Made by a program: the position numbers and the translations under genes
The notes under the pieces: generated by a model
The model's input: only the letters and a program-made list of their open reading frames with translations
Databases searched by the model: none
What the model was told of the DNA's origin: nothing
Shown: one piece after another, positions 10,179-20,625 of the stretch
Position numbering within the stretch: position 1 is the stretch's first letter
Layout of the letters: each line of letters begins with the position of its first letter
Origin: Halomonas huangheensis
Lineage (GTDB): Bacteria; Pseudomonadota; Gammaproteobacteria; Pseudomonadales; Halomonadaceae
Assembly: GCF_001431725.1 (NCBI RefSeq)
Contig: NZ_CP013106.1
Location: 372,001-436,000 of the forward strand
Length of the DNA stretch: 64,000 nucleotides
Direction of reading: 5' to 3'

Positions 10179-11558
10179 TCATGTTGGTTTGTCGAGAAAG
10201 CCCTGCGCTCTCGGGTCGCTGGCATAGGCGACGTTGAGGCGAATCCATGCACTGTCGGTGTTGTCGGGCATGAAGACCTCGCCGGGGGATAGCCGGACAC
10301 CGGCCTTGCTGGCATTGGCGACCAATTGGCGCGAGGAAGCCAGCGATGGGTGACGGGCCCAGATGAACATGCCTCCTGCCGGTTCGGCGAAGACTTGCCA
10401 ACCGGCATTGTGCAGCGTGGCGAGCGTGGTGGACATCTGCCCGGCGAGACGTGTCCTCAGACGCTCGATCAGCCTGCGGTAGCTGCCGTTCTGCAGCATG
10501 GTGGCCAGTACCTGCTCGGCGAAATGCGGTGCGGAGATGCTGGTCAGCATCTTGATATCGACCAGTGACCTCAACAGTTGCGGGCGCGCGGCGATAAAGC
10601 CGACCCGCAGCGAGCAGGACAGGCTCTTGGAAAAGCTGCCAATGTAGATGACGCGCTCAAGACCATCGAGGGCGGCCAGGCGCACCGTGGGGCTGTGCTG
10701 GAAGTCGGCGTAGATGTCATCCTCGACGATCTGCACGCCATAACGCTCGGCGAGCTGCAGCACCCGGTGAGCAACCGGAGCGCTCAGAGTGGTGCCAGTG
10801 GGGTTCTGAAACACGCTATTGATGAACATCAGCCGCGGACGGTGTTGCTTGAGCAGCACGGCCAGCTGTTCGACATCGGGGCCGTCCGCCAGGCGGGGCA
10901 CGCCGACGATATTGGCGCGTTGCAGGCGCAGCAGCCCGATCAGGTTGTAATAGCCCGGCGATTCAACAAACACGCTGTCGCCGGGTTTTACCAACAGCCT
11001 GACCAGCAGATCCAGCGCATGGCTACCGCCACCGGTCAGCAGGATTTGGTTGGCATCGGCCTCGACGCCGAGCAGGCGGATGCGCTCCTGCATAAGCGTC
11101 CTGAGCGCCGGGGTGCCCATCGGCGAACTGTAATCGAAGATACCGGCACGGCTGCGGCGAGTCACCGAGCGAATGGCGTAGGCCAGATCATCGCTTTCTC
11201 GCCAGCTATCGGGTAGCCAGCCACAGCCGAGTTTCAGCCCCTGATCGTCCTGGTCGAATAGGCTCCAGCTGTCACTGGTGACATCCGCGAGGCTGATCGG
11301 CGTTTCTGCTGGCAGCGGACTGGAGTCGGCTACGAAGAAGCCTGCCCCCGGCCGCGAGCGCACCAGTCCCTCGGCAACCAGATGCTCGTAGGCCTCGATG
11401 ACCGCATTGCGTCCCACTTCGAGCTGCCGCGACAGTTGGCGTATCGAGGGTAGGCGACTGCCACTGCCGGCACTGTTGTCGACGATCCATTCACGCAGAT
11501 GTTCGGCCACCTGGCCGGCCTGCGGTCTGGTGGACAGGGCATCGAGTTCAATGGGCAT
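10179..11558 (-). CDS. MocR-family transcriptional regulator (GntR HTH + aminotransferase-like domain)
   Basis: 459 aa. Residues 12-77 form a GntR winged helix (LPSIRQLSRQLEVGRNAVIEAY). Residues about 100-459 form a fold-type I PLP-dependent aminotransferase domain with the NPTG motif at 253-256, the DDIYAD motif at 280-285, and the PLP lysine K311 in GSFSKSLS with the phosphate-binding arginine at 318. All PLP-binding residues look intact. MocR proteins usually sense PLP or amino-acid-like ligands and regulate a divergent gene; here the divergent partners are the MFS exporter and SDR from 11,817. Subfamily (PdxR, GabR, other) cannot be decided from sequence alone. Confidence 0.9.
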   Translation of the reverse strand: MPIELDALSTRPQAGQVAEHLREWIVDNSAGSGSRLPSIRQLSRQLEVGRNAVIEAYEHLVAEGLVRSRPGAGFFVADSSPLPAETPISLADVTSDSWSLFDQDDQGLKLGCGWLPDSWRESDDLAYAIRSVTRRSRAGIFDYSSPMGTPALRTLMQERIRLLGVEADANQILLTGGGSHALDLLVRLLVKPGDSVFVESPGYYNLIGLLRLQRANIVGVPRLADGPDVEQLAVLLKQHRPRLMFINSVFQNPTGTTLSAPVAHRVLQLAERYGVQIVEDDIYADFQHSPTVRLAALDGLERVIYIGSFSKSLSCSLRVGFIAARPQLLRSLVDIKMLTSISAPHFAEQVLATMLQNGSYRRLIERLRTRLAGQMSTTLATLHNAGWQVFAEPAGGMFIWARHPSLASSRQLVANASKAGVRLSPGEVFMPDNTDSAWIRLNVAYASDPRAQGFLDKPT

Positions 11559-11816
11559 GGCGCAGCAGTCTCCAGCTCGGTGCGGGTCGGCGCTCTCGAG
11601 AGGAGGGCCATTATCGGCTCATTGTGCCGGGGCTGGGTAAAGCAGGCAATTCATGCGCGTTGATGTTTGGGGGCTGACGGATGGGGGGCGAAGACTCGCA
11701 ACTGTTCAGCAATATTGCCGAACAGTGTCGGGAGATTGCCGCCGACTGTGTCTTACCCCGGTCGACGCAAGGCGAGATGCTGAGGCCGATATTCCCCTGA
11801 TACTGCAAGGTCCATC

Positions 11817-12998
11817 ATGAATCGTACTGCTGCTGTTCGGCTCGCCTTTGCGCTGTGCATGATAACCACCGCCGTCAATCTCCAGGCCCCGTTGTATGAC
11901 GCCTTGGCCGCCAGAGACGGCATGGGGGCGGGGGCGGCCAGTGTCGCCTTTGCATGCTATGTGTTGGGCGTGTTTCCCGTGTTGCTGGTCTTGAATGGGC
12001 TGGCGGATCGCATCGGGCGCAAACGGATGATCATCGCCGCCCTCTGTCTGGCGCTGACGGCAACGGTGCTGACCATAGTCGCTCCGGGGCTGGTGAGCCT
12101 GGCGATTGCCCGTCTGCTGATGGGCGTGGGCACGGCGATGACTTCTGCGGTGGCGCCTGGCTGGATGATCGAGCTGTTCGCTGGCGAGGACAAGCGTCGT
12201 GCCGCCAACTGGGTGACGGCGGCGACATCGCTGGGCTTCGGTCTTGGCGCTGCCGTGACCAGCGTGTTTGTGATGCAGGGCGCCGGCGTTGTGCTGGTAC
12301 CGGCGAGCCTGTGGTTGTACCTCGGGGCGGGTGGGTTGGCATTGTTGTTGGTGGTGGTGAGCCTGGCGGATCATATGCCACGCCAGCCGCAACGCAGTAT
12401 GCTGCGGTTGCCCGCCTGGCCTGCGGGTGCCTTGCCTTTTGGTCTGGCGATTCTGCTGGCGTGGGCGACCGTCGGTCTGGTGATCACCCTGCTGCCGTCG
12501 ATCCTCGCCGAGCATGGGCTGTCTGGCTGGTCGGGGTTTGCCGTGTTCGGCATCTGTAGCTGTGGGGTGCTGTTCCAGCCCTGGGCACGCCAGTTGTCGC
12601 CGCGAGTCTCGACGCGGCTGGGGTTGGTGATTCTGCCGCTGGCCTATGCATTGATTGCCTGGGGAGCACTGCAAGGCGTGTTGAGTGCGATACTGATCGG
12701 TACCATCGCCGCCAGCAGTGCCTGCTATGGGTTCATCTATCTGGGCGGGATGAGCGGTGTACTGGAGGCCGCAGGAGACCAGGCGTCGGAAGCCAGTGCC
12801 GGATTCTTCCTGATGGCCTATATCGGCTTCAGTCTGCCGGTGGTGTTCACCGGAATATTGATGGATTGGCTGGGGCATGTGGCAGCATTGGTGATCTTCG
12901 GTAGTGTTCTATTGATTGGTGGCGTGCTGGTACTTGCCAGCTTGAACCCGCCGGACGCGGCCGGTGGCGAGGAAGCACAGATGGAGAAGTCGAGATGA
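11817..12998 (+). CDS. MFS transporter, putative exporter
   Basis: 393 aa with about twelve hydrophobic segments. The MFS motif A between TM2 and TM3 is GLADRIGRKRMII. It is transcribed away from the MocR regulator across a 258-base gap, and its TGA overlaps the ATG of the SDR gene by four bases, so the two form an operon. Substrate is unknown; regulation by the neighbouring MocR protein is an inference from the divergent arrangement. Confidence 0.85.
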   Translation: MNRTAAVRLAFALCMITTAVNLQAPLYDALAARDGMGAGAASVAFACYVLGVFPVLLVLNGLADRIGRKRMIIAALCLALTATVLTIVAPGLVSLAIARLLMGVGTAMTSAVAPGWMIELFAGEDKRRAANWVTAATSLGFGLGAAVTSVFVMQGAGVVLVPASLWLYLGAGGLALLLVVVSLADHMPRQPQRSMLRLPAWPAGALPFGLAILLAWATVGLVITLLPSILAEHGLSGWSGFAVFGICSCGVLFQPWARQLSPRVSTRLGLVILPLAYALIAWGALQGVLSAILIGTIAASSACYGFIYLGGMSGVLEAAGDQASEASAGFFLMAYIGFSLPVVFTGILMDWLGHVAALVIFGSVLLIGGVLVLASLNPPDAAGGEEAQMEKSR

Positions 12999-13756
12999 CA
13001 GCCAGGTTGCAGGACAAGGTGGCAATCATTACCGGAGCGGGACAGGGCATTGGTGAGGCCATCGCCGAAGCCTTCGTCGGCCAGGGCGCGGATGTGGTTA
13101 TTGCCGACCGCAATGAAGCCAACGGCAGTCGCGTTGCGGCAAGGCTGGATGCGACCTTCATCAGAACCGATGTCACGTGCCAGGCCGATATCGAGCAACT
13201 GGTTGCGGCAACCATCGAGCGCTTCGGGCGCGTGGATGTGCTGATCAACAACGCCGGGGCCAATGTCTTCCATGTGCCGCATGAGATGCCGCGCAGCGAG
13301 TGGGCGCACTGCATGGCGCTGGATCTGGAAGCCTGCTGGGCGATGATCGAAGCGGTGTTGCCGAATATGCGTTGCCGTGGTGCGGGGAGCGTCATCAACA
13401 TTGCCAGTACCCATGGCTTTCAGATCATCCCGCACACCTTTCCATACCCGGTGGCCAAGCATGGCCTGATCGGCATGACCCGAGCTCTGGGCGTGGAATA
13501 CGCCGCCGAAGGCATCCGGGTCAATGCCATCTCGCCGGGGTATATCGATACCCAGATTGCGCGTGATTACTGGGCCGGTTTCGATGATCCGGCCGCCGAG
13601 CGTTCCAAGGCAGAAAAGCTGCATCCGCCACAGAGGGTAGGGAGGCCAGAGGAAGTGGCGATGACGGCGGTATTCCTCGCCTCGGATGAAGCCCCGTTCA
13701 TCAATGCCGAGAATATCGTCATCGATGGAGGCCGCTCCTGCCTCTACCACGAGTGA
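12995..13756 (+). CDS. Short-chain dehydrogenase/reductase
   Basis: 253 aa classical SDR. The Rossmann motif GAGQGIGEA is at residues 12-20, NNAGA follows in the middle, and the catalytic Ser with the YPVAK motif (Tyr and Lys of the triad) is present. The C-terminal region reads NIVIDGGRSCLYHE. NAD(P)-dependent oxidation or reduction of an alcohol/ketone is expected; the substrate is not evident. It is translationally coupled to the MFS gene and convergent with uvrA. Confidence 0.88.
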   Translation: MTARLQDKVAIITGAGQGIGEAIAEAFVGQGADVVIADRNEANGSRVAARLDATFIRTDVTCQADIEQLVAATIERFGRVDVLINNAGANVFHVPHEMPRSEWAHCMALDLEACWAMIEAVLPNMRCRGAGSVINIASTHGFQIIPHTFPYPVAKHGLIGMTRALGVEYAAEGIRVNAISPGYIDTQIARDYWAGFDDPAAERSKAEKLHPPQRVGRPEEVAMTAVFLASDEAPFINAENIVIDGGRSCLYHE

Positions 13757-13809
13757 GCCGGTCCCGCCCTCTACCGACTTGTTGAAGGACAGTAAAGGGC
13801 AGCGACGCT

Positions 13810-13863
13810 ATCCAGATCCAGATCCAGATCCAGATCCAGATCCAGATCCAGATCCAGATCCAG
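13810..13863. repeat. Tandem hexanucleotide repeat (ATCCAG)9
   Basis: Nine perfect copies of ATCCAG without interruption, followed by one degenerate copy. The array lies in the 109-base gap between the convergent SDR and uvrA genes and ends two bases before the uvrA stop codon. Because the unit is six bases, length changes do not shift a reading frame, and no gene is read through it. Slippage during replication is expected for such an array. Confidence 0.97.
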
Positions 13864-13865
13864 AC

Positions 13866-16760
13866 TCAGGCGCTGGCCTTCTCCTTGCCACCTTGCTTGC
13901 TGTTGCTGCTCTTCCTGGTTGGTGTTGGGTTCGCCTGGCGTTCGAGCAATGGCTTCAGGAAGCGTCCTGTGTGTGACACTTCCATTTTGGACACCTTCTC
14001 AGGGGTGCCCTCGGCAATGATCTGGCCACCGCCGGAGCCACCTTCGGGGCCAAGGTCGATGATCCAATCGGCAGTCTTGATCACGTCGAGGTTATGCTCG
14101 ATGACCACGATGGTATTGCCGTGATCACGCAGGCGATGAAGCACGGTCAGCAGCTGGCGAATATCCTCGAAGTGCAGGCCGGTGGTCGGCTCATCGAGGA
14201 TATACAGGGTCTTGCCGGTATCGCGTTTGGCCAGCTCCCTCGCTAGCTTGACGCGCTGCGCCTCGCCGCCTGAGAGCGTGGTGGCGCTCTGTCCAAGGCG
14301 GATATAGGTCAGGCCAACATCGACCAGTGTCTGCAGGCGTCGAGCAATGGCCGGCACCGGGCTGAAGAACTCCAGCGCTTCCTCGACCGTCATCCCGAGG
14401 ACTTCGTCGATGGTCTTGCCCTTGTACTGGATATCCAGCGTCTCGCGGTTGTAGCGCTTGCCCTTGCACACGTCACAAGGCACGTAGATGTCCGGCAGGA
14501 AGTGCATCTCGACCTTGATCATGCCTTCGCCCTGACAGGCCTCGCAGCGGCCACCCTTGACGTTGAAGGAGAAGCGGCCTGGCTTGTAGCCCCGTGAACG
14601 AGCTTCCTGAGTCCCGGCAAACAGTTCCCGAATCGGGGTGAAGATGCCGGTGTAGGTCGCCGGGTTGGAGCGCGGCGTTCGACCGATCGGGCTCTGGTCG
14701 ATATCGATGACCTTGTCGAGCTGATCCAGCCCTTCGATGCCGGTATAGGGCGAGGGGGTCAAGGTTGTGGCGCGGTTGAGTTCGCGAGCGGCAATTGGCA
14801 TCAGGGTGCTGTTGATCAGTGTTGACTTGCCTGAACCGGAAACACCGGTCACACATACCAGCAGTCCCAGCGGTAGTTCGAGCGTCACGTCCTGCAGGTT
14901 ATTGCCGGTGGCGCCGGTCAGTTTGAGCATCTTCTCCGGGTTGCCGGGTATCCGCCACGGTGGTACGGCGATCTCGCGAGAGCCGCACAGATACTGGCCG
15001 GTGAGCGAGTGCTCATTGTCCATGATCTGTTGTGGTGTGCCCTGGGCGACGATCTGTCCGCCATGCACGCCCGCACCGGGTCCGATATCCAATACGTGGT
15101 CGGCGGCGCGAATGGCGTCCTCATCGTGCTCCACGACGATCACGGTATTACCGAGATCGCGTAGGCGCACCAGTGTCTGCAGCAGACGGTCATTGTCGCG
15201 CTGGTGAAGGCCGATGGACGGCTCATCGAGGATATACATGACACCGACCAACCCGGCACCAATCTGACTGGCGAGACGAATACGTTGGGCTTCGCCACCG
15301 GAGAGCGTCTCGGCACTGCGCTCAAGGTTGAGGTAGTCGAGGCCGACGTTGACGAGAAATTCGAGGCGAGCGGAAATCTCGTTGATGATCTTCAACGCGA
15401 TCTCACCCTTGCGGCCCGGCAGACTCAGCTCGGAAAAGTACTGCTGTGCCTCACCGATCGGCAGGCGTACCACGTCGGGCAGGGTGGTGCCGTCGACGAA
15501 CACATGGCGAGCCTCCTTGCGCAGACGTGCCCCTTCGCAGGTCTGACATGGCTGTACCGCGATGTAGCGCGATAGCTCTTCACGCACCATGCTCGATTCG
15601 GTTTCACGGTAGCGTCGCTGCATATTGGGCAGCACGCCTTCGAAGGTATGCTCACGAGTGACCTTCTTGCCCCGATCATTGACGTAGATGAAGGCGATTT
15701 CATCCGTGCCGCTGCCGTGGAGGATGACGTCGCGCTCGTGGCGGGCGAGGTCCTGCCAGGAGGTTTCCAGAGTAAAACGGTAGTGCTCGGCCACCGACTT
15801 GAGCTGGTTGAAGTAGTAGACACTGCGCCGGTCCCAACCCTTGATGACGCCTTCGGCCAGCGACAACTCCGGATGGCTGATCAACTTGTCGGGATCGAAG
15901 AACTGTTCCACTCCCAGGCCGTCGCAGGTTGGACAGGCGCCCGCCGGGTTGTTGAACGAGAACATGCGCGGTTCAAGTTCGGGGATCGAATAGCCGCACA
16001 CCGGGCAGGCGAAGCGTGCTGAGAAGGTGATATCCGGCTGCTCACCGTCCATGAAGTGCACCATGGCAGTACCATCGGCCAGGCCCAGTGCAGTCTCGAA
16101 GGACTCGGCAAGGCGCTGCTCCAGCCCTTCACGGACCTTGATGCGGTCGACGACCACGCTGATGTCATGCTTGCGGTTCTTGTCCAGCGGCTTGATGTCA
16201 TCCAACTCAAGCACCTGGCCATCGATCATCGCGCGCACGAAGCCCTGAGCGCGTAGTTCGGCCAGCAACTGTAGGTGCTCACCCTTGCGTCCGCTGACCA
16301 CTGGCGCCATCAACATCAGCTTGCTGCCTTCCGGCAGTGTCAGTACCTGGTCGACCATCTGCGAGATGGTCTGCGCCTCGAGGTCCTCTCCGTGCTCCGG
16401 GCAACGTGGGGTGCCGGCGCGGGCGAACAGCAGGCGCAAGTAGTCGTAGATCTCGGTGATGGTGCCGACTGTGGAGCGTGGGTTGTGGGAAGTGGATTTC
16501 TGCTCGATGGAAATCGCTGGAGACAGCCCCTCGATATGATCAACATCGGGCTTTTCCATCATCGACAGGAACTGACGCGCATAGGTCGATAGTGACTCTA
16601 CATAACGCCTCTGCCCCTCGGCATACAGAGTATCGAAGGCCAGGGAGGACTTGCCGGAGCCGGATAGGCCCGTCACCACGATCAGCTTGTCACGGGGCAG
16701 CTCGACATCGATATGCTTGAGGTTGTGGGTGCGCGCACCCCTGACCAGTATCTTGTCCAT
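13866..16760 (-). CDS. uvrA: Excinuclease ABC subunit A
   Basis: UvrA, 964 aa from the ATG at 16760, the damage-recognition ATPase of nucleotide excision repair. Two ABC modules are visible: Walker [10 protein letters not shown] and GVSGSGKST, and two LSGGEAQR signatures. Zinc fingers are present (CPVCGY...[14 protein letters not shown]...CDVCKG). An in-frame start 30 bases upstream would add ten non-conserved residues; the chosen ATG has a GAGGTGGGA ribosome site and begins [15 protein letters not shown], like other UvrA proteins. The lysine- and serine-rich tail extends slightly past E. coli UvrA. No LexA-type box was recognised upstream. Confidence 0.98.
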   Translation of the reverse strand: MDKILVRGARTHNLKHIDVELPRDKLIVVTGLSGSGKSSLAFDTLYAEGQRRYVESLSTYARQFLSMMEKPDVDHIEGLSPAISIEQKSTSHNPRSTVGTITEIYDYLRLLFARAGTPRCPEHGEDLEAQTISQMVDQVLTLPEGSKLMLMAPVVSGRKGEHLQLLAELRAQGFVRAMIDGQVLELDDIKPLDKNRKHDISVVVDRIKVREGLEQRLAESFETALGLADGTAMVHFMDGEQPDITFSARFACPVCGYSIPELEPRMFSFNNPAGACPTCDGLGVEQFFDPDKLISHPELSLAEGVIKGWDRRSVYYFNQLKSVAEHYRFTLETSWQDLARHERDVILHGSGTDEIAFIYVNDRGKKVTREHTFEGVLPNMQRRYRETESSMVREELSRYIAVQPCQTCEGARLRKEARHVFVDGTTLPDVVRLPIGEAQQYFSELSLPGRKGEIALKIINEISARLEFLVNVGLDYLNLERSAETLSGGEAQRIRLASQIGAGLVGVMYILDEPSIGLHQRDNDRLLQTLVRLRDLGNTVIVVEHDEDAIRAADHVLDIGPGAGVHGGQIVAQGTPQQIMDNEHSLTGQYLCGSREIAVPPWRIPGNPEKMLKLTGATGNNLQDVTLELPLGLLVCVTGVSGSGKSTLINSTLMPIAARELNRATTLTPSPYTGIEGLDQLDKVIDIDQSPIGRTPRSNPATYTGIFTPIRELFAGTQEARSRGYKPGRFSFNVKGGRCEACQGEGMIKVEMHFLPDIYVPCDVCKGKRYNRETLDIQYKGKTIDEVLGMTVEEALEFFSPVPAIARRLQTLVDVGLTYIRLGQSATTLSGGEAQRVKLARELAKRDTGKTLYILDEPTTGLHFEDIRQLLTVLHRLRDHGNTIVVIEHNLDVIKTADWIIDLGPEGGSGGGQIIAEGTPEKVSKMEVSHTGRFLKPLLERQANPTPTRKSSNSKQGGKEKASA

Positions 16761-16981
16761 TCCCACCTCGCGGACCGGGCAAAAGGTCAATTATACGGGG
16801 CGGTAGGCGGTGGCGGCAAAGTGAAGCAGGTTTTGGCGTTTGCGGCGAGAGAGTCTGGCGCTAGAATATGCGATCGAACTTCAGTGTGGTGTCTCGCAGA
16901 TTCACCGTGCTTCCACGCCATCAGGCGTCATTGAAGCCCTTCACCAGACACTTCATCCATCTCCAGGTTGCCGGAAGTTAT

Positions 16982-18355
16982 ATGTCCAAAGGCACAATGT
17001 TGTTGGCCTCCGAGCGGCGATCCATCGTCGGTCTTGCCGGGCTTTATGCCACGCGCATGCTCGGATTGTTCATGGTACTACCCGTGTTGGCGCTCAATGC
17101 TGATCATCTGGCGGGTGCTACGCCATTGCTGGTAGGACTGGCGCTGGGTGTGTACGGCCTGACCCAGGCCTTGCTGCAGATTCCTTTTGGAGTGCTCTCG
17201 GATCGGATCGGGCGCAAGCCGGTCATTGCTGGTGGCTTGCTCCTGTTCATGATCGGTAGTGTTGTGGCTGCTCAAGCGGACTCCATCGAGATGATGATTC
17301 TTGGGCGAAGTCTTCAAGGCAGCGGTGCGGTGGCTGCGGCGATCATGGCTCTGCTGGCGGATCAGACTCGTGAGCAGGTACGTACCGCCGCCATGGCCAC
17401 CATCGGCTTGTCGATTGGAGTAGCCTTCGGCGTGGCCATGGTGCTTGGGCCGTTGGTTACCACTCACTTTGGCCTGTCGGGTGTGTTCTGGCTGACCGCG
17501 TTGCTCGCGTTGCTGGGCATGCTGGTACTGTGGAAGCTGGTACCCCCGGCGCCACGGCGGCGCGGGCACCGAGACGTTGGCATGAACCGTGGTCAACTCG
17601 CCAGTATCATCGGCCGTGCCGACCTATGGCGAATGGATGCCTCGATCTTCAGCCTGCATCTGATTCTGATGGCGATCTTTACCGCAGTTCCTTTTCGTCT
17701 GGTTGACGCAGGAATCGTGGAAGCGCGCCATGGACTGGTGTATCTCGGCGTCATGGGCTTGTCATTTGTGGCCATGGTGCCGTTGGTCATCATTGCCGAG
17801 AAGCGTCGCAAGATGAAACTGATGTGCCTGGGCGCCATCAGCACCATCGTCCTCAGTCTGTTGGGGCTGGGGCTAGCGAGTACTCACCTTGTCGTGTTGC
17901 TGGCGTGGTTGTTTGCCTTCTTTACCGCTTTCAACCTGCTTGAAGCGACACTGCCATCGATGATCAGTAAGCTGGCGCCTGCCGGAGCCAAGGGCACGGC
18001 GATGGGAATCTACTCCACCAGCCAGTTTCTTGGCGCTTTTCTCGGCGGGGTAATGGGGGGCTTTCTGTCGGATCGTTCTGGTCTGTCAGCGGTGTTCCTC
18101 GGCGCTGCGATCGTCGGCCTGGCCTGGTGGTTGGTGATGCTGGGTATGCGGGCACCGCGACATCTTTCCAGTGAGGTTGTAGTGTTGTCTGATGAGCAGC
18201 AGGACACGCCTCTGGATACCTTGATGGAGCGTTTCGCTGCCGTAACCGGCGTCGAGGATGTGATGGTGGTGCCGGAGGAACGGCTAGCCTACCTCAAGGT
18301 TGATCGGGCACAACTCGACAAAGAGGCGCTGGCGCGCCTGACGGGTTCAAACTGA
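16982..18355 (+). CDS. YajR-like MFS transporter with C-terminal YAM domain
   Basis: 457 aa. About twelve transmembrane segments fill residues 15-385, with motif A as GVLSDRIGRKPVI. A cytoplasmic ferredoxin-like tail follows (residues about 400-457, FAAVTGVEDVMVVPEERLAYLKVD), which matches the YAM domain of E. coli YajR. The ATG at 16982 has a GGAA ribosome site and gives the expected N-terminus; an extension of 38 residues to an earlier in-frame ATG is possible but looks non-coding. It is divergent from uvrA and upstream of ssb. Substrate is not known. Confidence 0.86.
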   Translation: MSKGTMLLASERRSIVGLAGLYATRMLGLFMVLPVLALNADHLAGATPLLVGLALGVYGLTQALLQIPFGVLSDRIGRKPVIAGGLLLFMIGSVVAAQADSIEMMILGRSLQGSGAVAAAIMALLADQTREQVRTAAMATIGLSIGVAFGVAMVLGPLVTTHFGLSGVFWLTALLALLGMLVLWKLVPPAPRRRGHRDVGMNRGQLASIIGRADLWRMDASIFSLHLILMAIFTAVPFRLVDAGIVEARHGLVYLGVMGLSFVAMVPLVIIAEKRRKMKLMCLGAISTIVLSLLGLGLASTHLVVLLAWLFAFFTAFNLLEATLPSMISKLAPAGAKGTAMGIYSTSQFLGAFLGGVMGGFLSDRSGLSAVFLGAAIVGLAWWLVMLGMRAPRHLSSEVVVLSDEQQDTPLDTLMERFAAVTGVEDVMVVPEERLAYLKVDRAQLDKEALARLTGSN

Positions 18356-18591
18356 TAGACTGCTGCCCGATCGTTTTTTGACGGTTCTGCGCTCTGAAGA
18401 TTCATGCGCAGACGCGTAGATGGGCAGCGAGCTGACAGCTTCTCGCGTATAGTAGCGGGAATGGTTTTTGATCAGCAGTGGGTGAGATACCTCTGCCTGA
18501 TTCTGATTCATATTGAGGCTTGCGCCAGACACGGTAAGCAAGAGGTGTTAACAGCCCTCGCAAGTCCACTACCACGATCAAGGAGTCAAAC

Positions 18592-19254
18592 ATGGCCCGT
18601 GGCGTCAACAAGGTCATCCTCATCGGTAACCTGGGACAGGATCCTGAGGTGCGTTTCACCCCTTCCGGAACGGCCGTGGCCAACCTCAACCTGGCGACCA
18701 CCGACACCTGGATGGATCGTCAGAGTGGCCAGCGTCAGGAGCGTACGGAATGGCATCGTATCGTGCTGTTCAACAAGCTGGCGGAGATTGCCCAGCAGTA
18801 CGTGAAGAAGGGCTCGAAGCTGTACATCGAAGGCCGCCTGCAGACGCGTAAGTGGCAGGATCAGAATGGCCAGGACCGTTATTCCACGGAGATCGTCGCC
18901 AACGACATGCAGATGCTCGACGGACGCGGTGATGGTGGTCAGGGCGGCAACTATGGCGGTGCACCTCAGGGTGGCCAGCAGAACTATGGTGGATCACCTC
19001 AGCAGGGTGGAGCACCTCAACAGGGCGGTGCCCCACAGCAGGGTGGCGGCAACTATGGTGGTGCTCCTCAAGGCGGTGGCCAGCAGTATGGCGGTGCTCC
19101 GCAACAGGGCGGCTATGGTGGTGCTCCACAGCAGCCGGCTGGTGGTCAGCCGCAGAATCGCCCCGCGCCGAACCAGGGCGGAGGCCAGAAGGGCAACTTC
19201 GGCGCACCGGACCCGGGTAGCTTCGACGACTTCGATGACGAGATCCCGTTCTAG
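18592..19254 (+). CDS. ssb: Single-stranded DNA-binding protein
   Basis: SSB, 220 aa. Residues 1-110 form the OB fold ([49 protein letters not shown]). Residues about 112-205 form a long Gly/Gln/Pro/Tyr-rich disordered linker built from short units such as GGAPQQ and NYGGAPQ. The acidic tip DDFDDEIPF recruits partner proteins. It is longer than E. coli SSB (178 aa) because of the linker. An AGGAG site precedes the ATG. uvrA lies nearby on the opposite strand, as in many gammaproteobacteria. Confidence 0.98.
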   Translation: MARGVNKVILIGNLGQDPEVRFTPSGTAVANLNLATTDTWMDRQSGQRQERTEWHRIVLFNKLAEIAQQYVKKGSKLYIEGRLQTRKWQDQNGQDRYSTEIVANDMQMLDGRGDGGQGGNYGGAPQGGQQNYGGSPQQGGAPQQGGAPQQGGGNYGGAPQGGGQQYGGAPQQGGYGGAPQQPAGGQPQNRPAPNQGGGQKGNFGAPDPGSFDDFDDEIPF

Positions 19255-19294
19255 AGTTGTCCCTGGACGCCAGGCGACACTGAACGCGATCAGC

Positions 19295-19322
19295 AAGGAG
19301 GCGGCCATTTGGCCGCCTCCTT
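19295..19322 (+). terminator. Strong hairpin after ssb, probable terminator
   Basis: A perfect 13-bp GC-rich inverted repeat (19295-19307 with 19310-19322) begins 41 bases after the ssb stop. The following T-run is short (tta), so termination efficiency is uncertain. It also lies downstream of the convergent esterase gene. Confidence 0.7.
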
Positions 19323-19473
19323 ACGTTGCTGGCTGCATTCAGATCCGTTGTTGTGAGTGAACTCGTGAACAATGAGACGCACGTGGTGTGCTTGGCAGCT
19401 CAGGGCCAATGGGGTATCGAATGTCACACCTCGCGCGGCCTGAGGTGGCAATACCGCAACGCGCGTACGGAGG

Positions 19474-20358
19474 TTATGGTACGCGGCGGTGTTGGGAGGA
19501 CTGCTGGTGCTGGATTTGCGTACGTAGAGCCTGACAGAAGTGTTGCCAGGCACTGGCCATGTTGTCGAGGCTCATGTAGGCCTGCAGGGCGCTATGTACC
19601 ATGCCATGCGCCATGTGCTCTCCGACTACGGCGCCCTGGTGGCGCCAGCGAGCTGCGGCCTGGGCAATCATCGGCGACAGGGGGTCATGTTCGACACTGA
19701 GTATCTCGATACCGGGTGCAGGAGGTTGCTGGTCGCACCATCGTGGAGCCTCGTCGGCAATGAGCTGCCAGGCCGAGAGCACATCGGCACGCGAGAATAG
19801 TGGCGCATCCGGGCCCAGCAACTCAAGGCGAGGAGTATCCACCACGGGGTAGATCAGGCCGAGCACGACATTGGCACCGCCCCGGCGGTACTGGTGAACG
19901 GCATCGATGGCCAGTCGTCCGCCGGCACTATCCCCGGCGATCACCGCTGGCGAGACATGACGAATGACTGCGAGGCAATCCTCCAGCGCGGTCAGATAGT
20001 TGGCTTCCGGCAATAGACGGTAATTCACGCTGATCACTTCCCGCTCCAGTCCCAACGCCAACCCTTGTGCGGCGGCTCTGTGACTGTCCGATGAACCGTA
20101 TGTCCAGCCTCCGCCGTGTATATAGACAATGGGCGCCTGAGGTGGCTGTATCGGAGATTCACGTGGTGGTTGCCACTGGCACTTGAAGCGCTTTATGCCA
20201 ACGCCTGCCAGGCGATCATCGATCTGCTGGATGCGTTCATCGTGGTGGTAGAAGGTCGCCGCCAGTCGCTCGTAGGCACTGAGTGCCTGTGATCGTGGTA
20301 ACCGAACGAGCGCTTGCATGCCGGCCTCGTAGCGGCTGATGAAGTCGTCGATAGTCAT
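19474..20358 (-). CDS. Alpha/beta hydrolase, HSL-type esterase
   Basis: 294 aa with no signal peptide, so cytoplasmic. The oxyanion motif HGGGW is at residues 81-85, the nucleophile elbow GDSAGG has Ser144, the acid is likely Asp225 (VEHDPLSP), and the histidine is likely His251 (AHGM). This is the arrangement of the hormone-sensitive-lipase family of carboxylesterases. Substrate is unknown. It stands alone, convergent with ssb and divergent from the betaine-type binding protein gene. Confidence 0.88.
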   Translation of the reverse strand: MTIDDFISRYEAGMQALVRLPRSQALSAYERLAATFYHHDERIQQIDDRLAGVGIKRFKCQWQPPRESPIQPPQAPIVYIHGGGWTYGSSDSHRAAAQGLALGLEREVISVNYRLLPEANYLTALEDCLAVIRHVSPAVIAGDSAGGRLAIDAVHQYRRGGANVVLGLIYPVVDTPRLELLGPDAPLFSRADVLSAWQLIADEAPRWCDQQPPAPGIEILSVEHDPLSPMIAQAAARWRHQGAVVGEHMAHGMVHSALQAYMSLDNMASAWQHFCQALRTQIQHQQSSQHRRVP

Positions 20359-20625
20359 CTATCGGTTCCTGCTACCCATGATCTACAGCGGATTCGAATA
20401 CCCACCATAACGAATACGCGTAGTTATCACGTTGATTTATCGTTCTTCAGACATAGACTTGAGGCGGATGCAGGGCTTCCGCCTCTGTAGCAGATGACAG
20501 TACAACCATCGCTGGTAAAGACAACATCTCACGACATCTCAGTCGATAAAAGCTCGGTCCAGGCAAGGTCGATCTGCAACATCTGAGTCCACGAAAACAA
20601 ATATCTACGACAGAGAACATATTCC

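Noticed and set aside
11706..12878. Minus-strand frame of 390 codons opposite the MFS gene
   Set aside because: Extremely Gln/His/Arg-rich composition and no domain; the plus-strand MFS gene explains the region.
13686..13976. Plus-strand frame with Asp-Pro repeats
   Set aside because: It is the translation of the hexanucleotide repeat and overlaps the SDR and uvrA ends.
16761..16981. LexA box in the uvrA/YajR divergent region
   Set aside because: No CTG-N10-CAG palindrome with the expected AT-rich centre was found there or just upstream of ssb.
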